Positions 37,006 through 51,053 are shown, counted from the first letter of the stretch. The stretch: 64,000 bases of DNA from Diadema setosum (GCA_033980235.1 CM067059.1:20757494-20821493); one strand, 5' to 3'. A program made the numbers and translations. Notes: generated from the letters alone by a model not told the origin.

Positions 37006-38288
37006 GTTGAAGAACACACATTTTCGGGATCCCTGCCCTTTGCTAAAAGGGGGATGTAGGCCCACGTTGCTCATTCACGCCACCCACCATACATGGTTAT
37101 GAATTATGATAACTTTGGGCACAAACCACTTATTATTATTTTGTGAATTAATGATATTATTGCCATCACCTTTAGCTACATTTGCTTCGATATGGTCACC
37201 ACTTTGGTGAAACAAACTCTATAACTTTTCCATAACTTCTTACATTCTCTGTCCAATTTTGATGAACTTTTTGATGTGCTTTGCCAGCCTTGCTTATCGG
37301 ATGTTCAGGACCACTCCCATACACACCAATTGACCCGTGTGCAAAATTAAAATTTTGTACAGAGCGTTGAAAATCATAGCAAAATCTGAAACCTAACTTA
37401 AAAACAAATCTTGAATTTATATGAAACTGATTTATGCTTTCATTTTTAAATTGCCTCCAACAAAATTGTACACTTATATTCAGCTATTGCGCATATCAAT
37501 ATCAATGGTATCTGATACATTGTTTTTGAAATATTACGGATCAAAAGTGGGATTTTTTTTGCAACACCTAGTATCTCTCTCTGTACAACCCGATTTCGAC
37601 CAGTTATTATGATTACTGTGTATATTAAAATTATGTATGCATCTTTGCTTGTATATTAATTACTGACAAAGCACAAGAACTTGTGTGCAATTACTCTTGA
37701 TAGCGATATACAGGGTATGAGAAGTATGAAATGAATTGATTTAATTTGAGAATTCTTGATAACTAAATTTTTTGCCAAATCGATCTGTCGATGGCTCAGT
37801 GTCGGAGAGCTAAGGGACTGTCTCTCGATGTACGCCCTTCTCTCTGAACAGTCAATCCGGCAAGGTGAAGTGTACAGTACAAACTACGTATTATAGAAGA
37901 AAATTCACCGCAACCACAACCGTCATAATGTCATCTGCAGTCAAGGAAATATCCGAAACTCATTTGTCAAGTATTTATATCTCGATTTTTATAGGTATCG
38001 TAGTAAGTTGTAGACGGGCCATTTCACCAAAACCAAGGAGCTGTACATAGCCAGTAGCGTCCTACAGCACATGCCATAACACGGCCGCGATGGGCTTTTG
38101 TTGTCATGCTGCATAGTCTAGGGATTACGTCAATTATGATCACGACTGAATCAGAACGTGTTCCCTCGCGGAAGTGTAAAATTGAATGGGTTTGACCGAG
38201 ACCACAGTTGGTTTATAACGGTGAGCAGCTTTAGGTAATGGTGATGCCTATCCTATAGTGGTGAACGAGAGTGGAGTGGTGCGTGTAT

Positions 38289-38296
38289 TATATATA
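38289..38296 (+). promoter_or_regulatory. Possible TATA box of DGLUCY
   Basis: TATATATA lies about 200 bp before the DGLUCY start codon, in the only sizeable stretch upstream of exon 1 without an obvious transposon. A start near 38320 would give a 5' UTR of about 180 bp. It could be chance in AT-rich DNA. Confidence 0.3.
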
Positions 38297-38498
38297 CACT
38301 CCGTGCATGCCTCCATCTGCATGGGGTCTAAAGACTTGAAGGCAGGTGGAACGCAGCATCTCCATGTTATTTTTGGAGGTCTTGGATGCCGAAGTTGGTG
38401 GGAACAACGACAGAAAGTATAAAGAGAGACATCGGTGCTGTTTTATTACTCTCGACGTCCTTGGGCTGTCAATAGCGTCTTCAGTAATAACTTGTTAG

Positions 38499-38546
38499 AT
38501 GGCTTCGAGTAAGGCGTTTCTGAGTGTCACCAAAACTCTTCCTCTG
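38499..38546 (+). CDS. DGLUCY: DGLUCY exon 1, start of mitochondrial presequence
   Basis: A 16-codon exon (MASSKAFLSVTKTLPL) ends in an excellent donor (CTG/GTAAGT) and splices in phase 0 to exon 2, which continues KTVVLHRSFHRTRIVGN. Together they form a basic, hydroxylated, acid-free N-terminus. Support is the donor, the frame and the targeting-signal composition; no transcript was seen. If exon 1 were wrong, translation could start at the Met before DFVSLM in exon 2 (about residue 34), which would remove the presequence. Confidence 0.7.
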
Positions 38547-41500
38547 GTAAGTATTACAAGTGGACACTACCCTGCGATTTACAGGTACTCGACACCCTAA
38601 TACGACAGTAATGATAAAGAACCAGGGAGGTGCTAGAGAAGGAGAGGCAACTAAAGCTCTCCTTTGAAGTCATGCGCGGCACCGCCGAGAAGTTATGCGT
38701 TCAACTATAAGTGTTACCCATGTGCTTTGACAAATAAGAGAGCATCAACAATCGGGACTAGCGCATTCACATCTAGAAAATTAATATTTGCTCCTACTGC
38801 AATTCGCTCTCTCTTTCAATGTGATGGCAACAATGAATTTGTGTACCTTGTATTGGAGCAGCGAATCAAAATGCAGTGTAAAACTCACAATTTTAACAGC
38901 AAATAGTTTAAAAACACGCTGGAACACGCTTTAACGGAGTACTTTATTTGAAAGATAAAAATATCCCTTATTAAAAGATAGAAAATTAACATGCGGAAAT
39001 GTGCGCATTATAGAAAAAAAATAGATTTTAAGAGGGCCTAATTTTCATTTCCTTTCGATTTGCGAATTATGAGCTTGACTTCAAAGCGTAATGGAATGCT
39101 AGACATCCCATTGTAACGCCTTGAACACAAACATGTGTTTGCATGAATTACGAAGAGTTGCCACTCCATCTCTGTAACACCTCCCTGAAAGAACGGATCA
39201 AGAGCTGTGCCAATTTTCGGATTGCTCATACAGTGATCACTGCGTCGACGCATGTAATTTGATATACATGTGTGACAAACTAAGCTTATTTTGACATGCA
39301 TTAGTATTTAGAATCGACCCAATTAGGTTCTATAGAGAATAGAGTCACAACTGTCTTATTTCCTTTGAACCATAATATACCGCCACTCGAAAACATTTAT
39401 TTTGAAGCACGTGCCAAACTGGATCTGCCGCGCAGTCTTGTGTCTCGTTGCACAAGAAGGGTGTATCTCACCGGGCTTGAAACTACAGTGTAGTTCGCGA
39501 CTAGTTCGCGACTCTAGATTTTGCTAGTTGCAGAGACGTCTCCTGAAAATTACAGAGTCTCCGACTAGTCGCCAGTTAGTAGCAAGAAATTTGAACATTT
39601 GAACATTAACATGTCGCGGAGACGTCGCGGAGACTAATCATATCCGCGACTGCTGAGACGTCTCCGCGACGTCTCCGCGATGTCTCAGAGACGTCTCAGA
39701 GACGTCGCCGAGACCTGCTGGAGACCAGAAAAACTGATGAGAGGTCGCGGAGACGTCTCCGCGACGTTGATCCGCGACTCTATTTTGACACTGTTTGACC
39801 TACTTAAAAACCACGTGACCTATCTGCGTACTGACATCCTGCCTAGATCAAGTCAGGTGATCCTGCAACGGCTCCCTCATATTATTTTGAAAATTTTGGC
39901 ACCTACCATAACTCGTCTCAGAGACGTCTCCTTGGTGAGACCTTAAGACATTTTTATGTTGGAGACGTCTCCGCGACTGCTGCGACTGATAAGTTGGAGA
40001 CGTCGCGGAGACGTCTCCGTTGGTGAGATACTATCTTGTCACCAGCCATTTTCTAGGGAAGATGTGTCTTTGTGATGGTAATTACTTTTCGCCATCGCTA
40101 CTCATAAAAGATATATACGGGATGCGCAAATATTTAATTGGGCAGGAGATGATAAAATAGACAAGAAAATTACTCGACCGGGAATAGCCGGGCACTAATT
40201 TGGCACTACACTTAAATATTATTCCATATTCAGTTTTAAACTGTCAGAATAGTGTGGAAATCTGATATATAAACCCGGCTTTCCAGCTAAATTTCAGGAG
40301 GGAACAGTTTTTAACACTTTCCCATAATACAGTTCTGATTTACACTTTTCCATATATTTCTGGACGGGATTCACTTATGTTTTACTAATAAACAAGCAAA
40401 TATAGCTAACATACGTTAACGTTCAAAATGAATCCTTAGATTGCTCAGCAAGACGGCGCCATCAAATATCGATTACTGTATCAAAGGTACAAATTCTCTT
40501 TTAGAATTCGTTTGTACATCAATAGTAACTGACAACTGTTTGAATGATTACAGTCAATTGGAAATCAATCTCTTGATTGACGGTAAAAGAGGTTGGGATT
40601 TCCAAAACTGCATATGTAGGGTTGCTATACGTACTAGCCTCTCTCAAAGTTTCTCTCTGTTTTTGGTATTATTGACATTGTAGTATTACGCTGATGTAGA
40701 AGCGAGTAGAGCGGAGGGTAGTTCGTCACGGGAAACAGGGCCGGGCGAACGACGCCCAGTATAAACCCCTCCTTAGCGTTTCATTTTCACTCGATTAAAA
40801 GGCTTTTGACAGGTTGGTTGGTAGTGGTGCAATAATGAATTCCTGATCTCCTCAGAGAAAAAAACAAAGTTAAACTTGCAGGACTTGTTTACACAAGACT
40901 AGCTACATGTTGTTTGTCTTGTAGTAATGAATTCCCCTCCTTCCCTTTGTTGTCGTTGTTGTTGTTGTTGTTGTTGTTCTTCTTCTTCTTTTGATTATAA
41001 TTATAATCGTCGAGTTGAAAGTTGTAAAGTTCACCGTGTATGGCAGACTCACTCGCATGCCTTATTTAGCCATCATTTAGGCAGAAGAGTCAATTTAAAA
41101 GACAAGAAATCATTAAATTACCATATTAATCAAAGTTTGCAGATCCAGTGTAGATCCATGCCGATATAGTGAGTATTGTTATTATTACATTATGTATGTG
41201 TGTGCATCTATGATGTATATTTTGTTTGTTTGTTTGTTTGTTTTTTCGCTCACAGAAGACAGTAGTGCTCCATAGGTCTTTCCATCGCACCAGGATCGTA
41301 GGTAACATGGACTTTGTGTCTCTCATGAAAGATAAGACCCCCGTGGAGGTCAGAAAGGAGTTCAGAGAGGGGAAACACTTTCAGTGTCCAGTGGCCGGGT
41401 TGTGCAAAGGTGAATATTTATACATGTATTTAAAAACAAATTACTGGCCCTGAAATGTAAGTAAGGTCGTAAACTGGGTTACACCAGAATGGGAAGAATC

Positions 41501-44500
41501 TTTTAGTGTCCTTGATCCGGGATATACAAAGGTATGCGCATAGGCCCTACTGTATCTCTACTCAGAACAAAAAGAAAAGAAAACAAAATATAGAAATGTA
41601 AAAACCAGTGCAACAGTGTACTGGTGTGAATAGGTCATAGCTAAATCAGCATGGATTAACATTAATTTCTTATGTTGTAAAATGGGTATGCAAAGGTGAA
41701 ATGTAGTTGTACGCAACAGTGAAATTGTATGCTGAAAGGAATTAGTTGTGAAAATCGATTGGAGATCATAATAATTTGTCATTGAAAAATATTTCCTGTC
41801 TCGGGGGAATGCAATGGAGAATATTATCATCATTATTACTACCATTAAATTTTCTATCATTATTATTACAATTATTAATATTATTATTATTATTATTATT
41901 ATTATTAGCATTAGCATTAGCATTAGCATTATTATTATTCATCTCTTTTTTATATTTTTTTTTTTGCAAACTGCGAAATAATATTCGTATGTATTAATAA
42001 TTATGTCTACAAAAGATAGCGATTATAATTATAAGCGAAAAATACTTCCAGTGCCCTGTAACAAGGTTGAAATGGTTACTGGCATATGATTTGCCTGTGG
42101 TCTTTATAAATATAATGTGCATCAGGTATAATTGCACTGAGCTACGTTATTGTAAAGGCAAAATGCAATATCTTGATTTTCCCATCGATCTGACTAATGT
42201 CGTTCTAAGAGATTTAGTCAGCCGTTTGTTTTTTCTTCTCTAATAAGCATTGGTTTGTGAATTGATGATTCAATTATCTATTATAGAAGATACTCAGTAA
42301 TACGGTTTCTGTTGGATAGCTGGAACAGATTACGTTTTTACCTTGAAATCAACATTTCAGTAATTTAAAAACAATTTGTCACAATTGTAGTGCGGTAAGT
42401 TACGAAGCAATTTATGGGAAAAAAAACTGATGAAAACTTAATGACTTAATGTAAACAATATAGTGCACTCCCGCTATAACGAACACGGTTATACTGAAAT
42501 TTTGGCATTTTCGGCACTATTCTTTTTTCATTCTTCATTGTTTATTTGTTCGGTCATAACGAAAATGCGATATAACAAAAGAAAACTGCCGTTCCCGAGG
42601 ACTTCGTTATAACGGGAGTTGACTGTACTGCCACGCGTATCCCTCATGCTATCGTGTTTCTTTCTCTTTCTCTCTCTCTCTTTCTCTGTCTCCCAGGGTT
42701 TAAGCAGGCTAACCTCATGGTAGTTCACAAGGATTTCGCCGGCGATCTGGCGGAGTACTGCCGCCTAAATTACGGACCCATGGCAAGCATATTCATTTCT
42801 AAACCGGGCCAGTTCGACATTCCTCCCCTTTCCGACGACTCTGACGTGAGGTTAGTGTTAGTGTTCGGCACAATAGTTAAGTAGTTTTCGTCTGAACCGT
42901 AACCCACCCCCCCCCCCCCCCACTCCGATCTGTTACTGAAAATGAAATGAAAAACACATACCCTTCAAATCTAAGATCACTATAATAGTGTATATAGCTA
43001 GCAGGACATAGAGGGTAAAAGAGAATATTGATGGCAGTTTACGTATATAGTGCACTTCCAACCGACAGAGACCGGAACATGACCTTTATTGTACCTCATT
43101 GTATTTATGCTAAACTTTGATCACTTCTATAGCGGCTGTCCACTTTGTCCCTTGGTCACATGACACACTGAGCAACCCCTGCGTGATGCACCAATGGTTC
43201 TAAAGTACAGGAATATCTGTTTGTTAGGTATACTTTATGAATAGTGTCATAAAATGGGATACGATCAAATGATTATCTCAACTCCTTGTCAGATTCATCG
43301 CCTGAAGTGATCCAGTTTGTATTGGCTTATTGGATAATAAAAGTCAGTAATTTGAAATCAAATACACTGAACGACAGAATTTTCAAATAATTTCAAATTA
43401 CTGCAACATTCTTGACTGTCGATGTACATCATGATGTCAAACCTAAGATGATAACATGTTTCATAGAGTTGCAAACATTTTTTAATGGCTGTCTTAATGA
43501 AAACCCTTCGCGGACGATTATGATGTCGAGTCGAATGTTCAGACGTTAAAAAGTTCAGACGCCTAACACGTCATCATTTGTGTCGACCCAAATGTAGCGG
43601 TAGTGAATTTGGCTGTTCACATTATTGACTAGCATTCGCATTTCGCTCGCTCCTAAAACACCCCAAAACGCCTCAAAAAACAATTTTGTTTTTTTTTTAT
43701 TTCAATATTTCCTCCAGGACGGACCTATCAGCCTACAATATGTTCGTTAACGGTGAATTCAAGGAGGTGATTCCAGACCTCATGCAGTTCAAAGACCAGC
43801 TGAACAACTTCTGCTTCTTCTACTTTGGGTGCAGCTTTTCATTTGACGAAGCGCTACTTTTAGCGGGCATTCCTCTACGTAACCTGGAACAGAAGACTTC
43901 CAACGTTCCCATGTACAAGGTCTGACGAGTATTACATTGTATTTGATTCCATATGCACTCATGTGTGTGTGTGTGTCCGCTACTTGAATATTCATATTAT
44001 AAACAGTGACCACTGACCTGGAGAAAGTCGATTCATTCCAGTGGTACAAATCTCGTATTATGCATGACACGCACCAGCGCAACATGCACTGATTGCATCC
44101 CCCTCCCTCATTTTTTTGTTCCTTTTCGGTAACACCATACAAAAATACGAAGAGAGAAAACCTACCTACCTATAGCTAACTTGATGTATAATGGGAGAAA
44201 AAGAAAAATGCCCTTTTGTAACCAGAAGGATCAATAGGACGTAAATCAATGTAATACGTTTAGCTAAATTTTGAAGAGCGATAAATACCAGCTAGTCAGG
44301 GGTCATGTATGAACGTAGAGAAGGTACAACCATAGAGACATATAAACTGTATAGTAATCTCTACGGGTATACAGTCACTTAGCCGTCATGTTTGACTTAA
44401 GCCATCCGGAGGAACAGTAACTGACCTCCAGAGTACTCGATGGTTACTGATATTCCAACCGGCAGACAAATGTTCCCTGTCACCCGTGTGGGGTCTTCCG

Positions 44501-47500
44501 TGGCAACCAAGTGGTATCCATGAAACCCATCCCCAAGAACCTGGTGGAAAAGGCTTTCCAGGTCACACACCCGCTGGTGGACGTCCATGGAGCTCCCATG
44601 CACATTGGAGATCCAGGTAATTCTTTATTGGTGAATCCGCAGAGCGCCATATCATGACGACGAGAATACCCCAGTAATTTCCGCCAGCGTGAAACTAGCG
44701 TAGATAACATCAATTCCATTGATTTTTCCTATGCACTCTTGAGTCTTATTAACATCAAAACAGGAACATTTTTTCTCACTTTGTAGAAGCGTGTAGTGCT
44801 AATAAGGAGGGTATAAAGAAAGTTTCTTTTTGTTCTTTTTTTCTCTCTCATTTCGTAACGCTGATACTAAAATATTCATTTAGTATTATGTTATGATTCA
44901 AAATGTATGTCACAACAATGGGAATATCCTCAAGACCACCATTAGGCAAGCTTTATAATCAATGTTCTCTTCCGACTGACACACATGCTTAATTTGTTAC
45001 ACCAATGCAAATGTCTGCAAAGAAGAACCGAAGAGATGAGAATTTAATGTAGTAGGGAAAATTTCTCTGGCATTGAAAAGTAGCCCTTGCAATGTTTTTA
45101 TTCATATACCACGGTACTCATTACTAATTTACTGTATATCAATTTACTTTAGAAAGTAAAGATGATAGTAATGATGATCATATTAATAAAAGGGGTAGTG
45201 ATAAGATTGATAAGAGTGCTGTATGAAGAAGAAACTGTACATCACGCAAACCATCTTGCTAATTCCAGCTGTGATAGGTGTGGAAGTAGAGAAGGTCTCC
45301 TACGGTCACAGCATTGCATTTCAGGAGGGGGACGTGCCGGTCTTCTGGCCCTGTGGTGTCACGGCTGTCGAAACGGTCAAAGCTGCAAGTAAGTAATGTT
45401 TCATCTTAAACTCTTCCTCTTAAAAGGGACTCCTCATATACTACACACCATGGACTAATAGTAGATTACCAATCTACAAAAGAATAGAGATAGGTACTCT
45501 CTAAATTCCTTAGATTTACATGAGGGACAAATCCAAAATAAGATTGAAAATCTCAATCTGGTTTAGAAGTCAATCTAATCCTTAGTCCAACTTTCGGTTG
45601 CCGTCTGGAGAGAAATAAAAAAAGGTAACCACAATCTCATAGATTGGTTTCCAATCTAAGGAATTTAGAGAGTATATGCATTAACAAATTCATGAATTTA
45701 CTGAAATATGAAAAACTATTATATGAATTATACTGGTATACAGGTTTTCGAGATATAGTAATCTAATGTATTATTGGATTTACACGTGTATAATATACTG
45801 GCTTGTATACTAATTTCTACATTGCCTATTAATTTCATTCAATTTCGTTGATTTATTTCCAAATTTGTTTATATGAACTTTACAAACGATTACTGTCGAT
45901 AAAATCGTTTTAAATAGCCGCCATTATAAACAGTTATTGATGGATCCATTTAAACACTTCTGTAAATTTCAGTGTTCCGTCGCCATTGATTCTTTGTTGA
46001 TTTTATTCATTGTTTTGCTATTGCGCTACACAAACTTGTCGGGATCTCTCATTGGCGCAAAAAGAAAAAAAAAGACTTTTCTTTTTCATATGAGAAGATC
46101 TGACTCGGGAAGCTCCTTAGTTCATTGAGGGGATTGTAGGAGTAAGGAAAATGACCCAGCTGAAGCCATTAACTCAAACAATACGATGAAGACTGATATG
46201 ACCCGTGATATGAATTGTATGTCAACTCCAGTATTCAATGAAATCGTTTAATACTAGTATGTAAGAAAAAGACGCACAACTACCTCAGAATAGAGTATAT
46301 ATTAAAGCAGATTGTGTTCGAATAGCTCCAAAATATGCACACAACGTAAGTGGTATTTTAATGTAGTTCTAGGAAGCCAACAAGAGCTCAAAAGGCATCC
46401 TCCTTTTGCCGTCTGGAGAGAAATAAAAAAGGTAGTCGATTTGTTTTTCATTTGAAATCCAGAGCTCCCTCTAGCGTTTACCCACAAACCAGGGAGTATG
46501 ATGATCACGGACACGCCCTTGAAGAAGACCGACTCTGACCCCACCCCAGAGGACCTCCCCAGGGTGGTGTGGTTATCCGAGGAGCCTCTTCTTGCCAGCG
46601 TTCTCTCTCAGGCAGCAATGGATAAAATCAAGAAGTTGGAGGAGGCAGCCATTGAAGACATAGGTAAGCTGCGTGTCTGATTAATATCACCGACTCTGCT
46701 AAGACCGTAAACCACAAAGGTAAATAATTAAACCTCGCCCGACAACTCACTGACATAGTATTGAAATAGAGCAATAACAAGCATGATTCCGTACACCTTC
46801 TGTTCTGTTGACCTGAGGGTATTGAATTGCAAAGGCAACGTGAATTAGAACGCATTCATTGCTCTATCAAGCTGGATGGTGTGTGCGCGTGCTTTCATAT
46901 TTGTGAATATCTTCACTTGATAACTTTTTTGTTTTTGTCGCATTGTCATGTTATATTTATTCATATTATTGTCACTTATTACATACGCACGTGAATGAAT
47001 AGATGAATGGATCGTATTCCTTCAAATACGATGAATTAATCCGAACGATCGTCAACGAAAAAAAAAATACTAGTTTGTAACAGTAATAACCGTTTCTCCA
47101 ACTGGTCGGGAAACGTCAGTGCTGTAAGCTGTATCGGGATCGTCAAATCGAAATGAAACCTATGATTTGCTTCAAACTTGCAATATCGAAGACTTTACTT
47201 ACTGTGATTGACGTTGACTTTATCGTATATAGACAGTCCAGATTGTTCGTAGAACTATTCCTTTCGTGTAAAGTTATGATGATTTTTTTAAATAAAAATT
47301 ATATTTTCACATTTGTCATGAATTTGTTTTATATTTTGTTTTTGCCTTGGTAGGAAAGCGGCAAATTGGCAACCTGCTGGTAGAAGACGATCTATTGAAG
47401 TCCGCCCTGTCCCTATCCCACGCGAACTCCGTCGCCATCACCACCGGCTTTCCGGTCAAACTTGAGGGCGACAACGTGTACGAGAGTGACGGGCCTCCTG

Positions 47501-50500
47501 GCGCCATTGCCATGGCAACCACCCTCCAAGCCCTGGGAAAAGATGTAGTTTTAGTGGTGGATGATGAAGCTGGTCTGGTAGAGCTGTTGCAGAAGACCAT
47601 ACAAAGACTTCTTGATCAAGGTAAAAATCTGGAGCAGCTGGTCTCTGTGCACGCAAATCGCAAGAGGAGAATTTCGAAACAATTAAAACTATCAAACCTC
47701 AACCATCCTTCCTTTTACATATCAACTACGCTGATGATTAAGTCAATGTTTGTTGGACCAACCCAGGTGGAATTTTCATAGGATTATAATTATTATCTCT
47801 CTCATCAATCTGCATAATACGCGTTTGAGTAGAGATGTATTCGCATGACCTTTCTTGGCAGCTGACAAATTACCTGGCTCTCTCTTTATTTTTGTTTTGT
47901 GGGGTAGCAATTTTCATACTTATTGCATTTGTACAATGCTCGAAAATTTTCATCGATTCTCTGTGAAGTTCTCGTGCATGTCTTGATCAACTATCCACGT
48001 CATTCATTATCAATAACTTGCTATCAGCGCTTAAAGGCATAATTTACCATTTGCAGATGAAACAAAAGCCCACCATTAATCCTTTAAAATAGTTCTAGAA
48101 TGTGAGTTAGGGATAGAAACAACCACTGTAAAAATCTGAATTGGTAAAATAGATGTTAAGTATTGTTAGATATACAAAATGTGAACAATGGGTATAATAA
48201 AAATGTTTCCAGACTAAACCGTCTACAGTTACAGTTTATTAAGAAAAATACAGATATCTCCTTATATTTTAGGCTTTATCACGAAAATTGTATATGATAG
48301 TATGTTTTGTGGTACAACAGACCTACACATATGCATTAAATGTCATATCTTGAAAAATTTTCAAATCACTGTTCCCAAAGGTAAACAGGACCTTTAATGA
48401 TTTCCTTACTTGTAATGACCTATTATCATCACCTATACAGTATTGTATGTCAAGTGAGTTGTATTCTAGGCGAGATATCTCCCCCTCTATGATTAAGATA
48501 AGCTTTGATTGACGTTGGACTAATTCATGAAACGGGAGTTCTTTAAAGCAGCAATTATAACGTATCCAGTCATCGTTGGAAAAGAAATTTATTCTCTCCA
48601 CTCCTGAACATTCAAAAGGACTCCATTTTACACAAAATAGTACACAACATTGCATCCTGTTTATCTCCTGCGCTTTCACAGGTGATACATGGAAATTTAC
48701 ATCTCTGTGTCATTGTATACAAATGCTGTAACAATCAAGAAAGACAACGAAGAAACTCTAAATCCTTTCAAGGTCACGTTCCGTGTTGATTCCGACCTTT
48801 CTGTTATAGTACGTTCTCGTTGCAGTGATCTTGAAATCGCTCGTCCACGCCTTCCTGGCTGTTCCTGACTTTGCTGGACAGGATTTGACGTTCCTTTGTC
48901 AGGTGTTCATTGATGAATACGTTAGTTTCTCGCAGCAGGGAGGTGAGTCACTTCGCTGCTTGCAGTTGCTTCGAGCACGGTAGACACAGCCTCTTACGTT
49001 TTACCTTGAAAATTTGACGTGAATGGGATTGGGGCCGTTTGAGCTTTTGGAGCGCTTGATCTGAAGACGGGTTGATCTGCGTATATGTCGCTCGGAGCGT
49101 GTTCGATGCCCAGCTTCTGCTTGGAGAGATCCATGACGATGACGTCAGTATCCTCTGTGGGAAACTCAGCCAGACAGTAGATCCTCAGGCAGTTGCGTCT
49201 ACTGTACAGTTCCTGTTCTTTGACGTCGTCAGCAACTTTCGTAAGCTTGCTCTCAAGGTCAGCAATAGCTTTTTTCAAGATCATGGACAACTTTGAGCCT
49301 CGTTTGAAGGTCATGGTCGACAGACTCGTAGACTCGCTGGGTGACGGAGTCCATGATTGCTTCAGAGACGGCTTTTGTGATGACCTTATTCTCATCAGGT
49401 GTACTCAATGCCTGAACAATACGCTTTTGAAGAGTGTCATTGAATTCTTCAATGTTGAGAATTCGGCGCGCATGGCGCTCGAGTCACCAGCTGGACTGTC
49501 CCTAGATTCATGGTCTGTGGACAGGGCGGCGTTGATATCTTCGCCATATTTGACCTTTCTTCTGGCACCCGTACCACCACCTTTAGAGGCCATTTTAGCA
49601 TTTTGAAATCAGTTCCCTAGATGCAGCAAAGGAAGTACACGCAATAGATCACAAATATGGCAGATGAAAGTCTATGACGAGGGTAAAATACAGAAAATTT
49701 TACCAATGATATTGAGACTGAAGTCCAAAGGTGTCAATCGCTGTAGAGTGCCCATCAATGTAATTACTATTACGTTGGTCATGAAGCTATCGCGGCTAGG
49801 TCATATAGGAGCGTGTGAAATAATTGTAACTCTTGATAGACAATCAAAAAGCTGCACAATCCGTGATTGGCGTTCAAGATCAGGCATCCCGGATTGTCCT
49901 TTCTCCACGTTGCGGAAAAAAAAAATTATAGCGATTGGTTTACTGACATAATTTGACTCTGACTAATTGTTAACATAAAATGATAAACATGGTCGTAATG
50001 GCGCGATGTTTAGTTATGTGAAGAATGTAAGATGAAAACTGTCAGTCGTGGACGTGACACAAACAAAATATGCGCCCATACAAGAGTAAGCACATATTAT
50101 GTAGGTTTCCAGAGAATTGAAGGTTTCCAAAATTTAAGTCTGCTACCCAGAACGTGATGATTAGCAATGACGGAAGTAGGTGAAATCGAGTTTGTTTTTA
50201 CAAGGTTACTTTTTTTTTCTTTTAGAGATTTGCATTACCTTTTCATGAAAACAAACCCTAAGACCTATTACATGTTTTGGGGCCTATATTTTATCTTTTA
50301 ATAAAACGGGGCCCTGGTATCATCATTCTTGAGCGTAACCTTTACAGAGTTGCTGAAAATTAAGATATTAATACAGCATGCTTTAGTTTTCTCAAAATTG
50401 TATCTAAACTAATGCCGTGTGTGTCCACTACCAAGGTATTATCCAGCAGTCTATACCAGTCGAGTGCTACCCGCCGCGTGGGGAGAAGGCTTCTGCGGAG

Positions 50501-51022
50501 AGTGCCAGGGCGTTCCTGAAGGGTGGTGAAAACGAGTGTCGGTTCGACCACCTCGTCGCCATTGAACGAGCTGGAAGAGCCCAGGACGGCGGCTATCACT
50601 CGAGTAAAGGGGTGGACAGAGGTAGCAAGATCGGAGGGATTGACGAGCTCTTCGAGGCAGTCAGGGATATGCCCCATGTATTTACCACAGGTGCGTTTCG
50701 ATGTCAAGTTTGAGCGTAATGCACGTCAGCAAAATTGGCTGTGAAGAGATCTGGTTGGATCCGGAACTGGATTGTGATGTTAATCTATAGATCTGTGATT
50801 CTAGATTGGATCTGCAATTGAAATTTGATTTGTATGTCAATTTTTTTAAATGAAGTATAGGTTTACTACAGGTTTTCCAAAAGTTCAAATACATCGATAA
50901 TTATCTCTTTTTTATGTAGCTCAAAATAACAGTAATTATGGTTTTAGTTATGGCAAATCTGATCAGATTATATTGTGGGTCAATTCAAGTTTATCATTTC
51001 CACGAAGGTTTTTTTTTTTTGT

Positions 51023-51053
<31 letters not shown>

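Larger units (their letters stand above)
33018..38498. other. Intergenic region between CINP and DGLUCY (head to head)
   Basis: The 5.5 kb between the divergent start codons has no exon I can support. It contains a GGATCC-ended repeat, two short foldbacks, three related hairpins, a (GA)n run and a 742 bp transposon. Promoters of both genes must lie here, CINP's near 33020-33400 and DGLUCY's near 38050-38498. Confidence 0.7.

Noticed and set aside
49193..49606. 137-codon plus-strand frame in DGLUCY intron 9
   Set aside because: Complement of the LINE ORF1 relic; the ORF1-like signature is on the minus strand.
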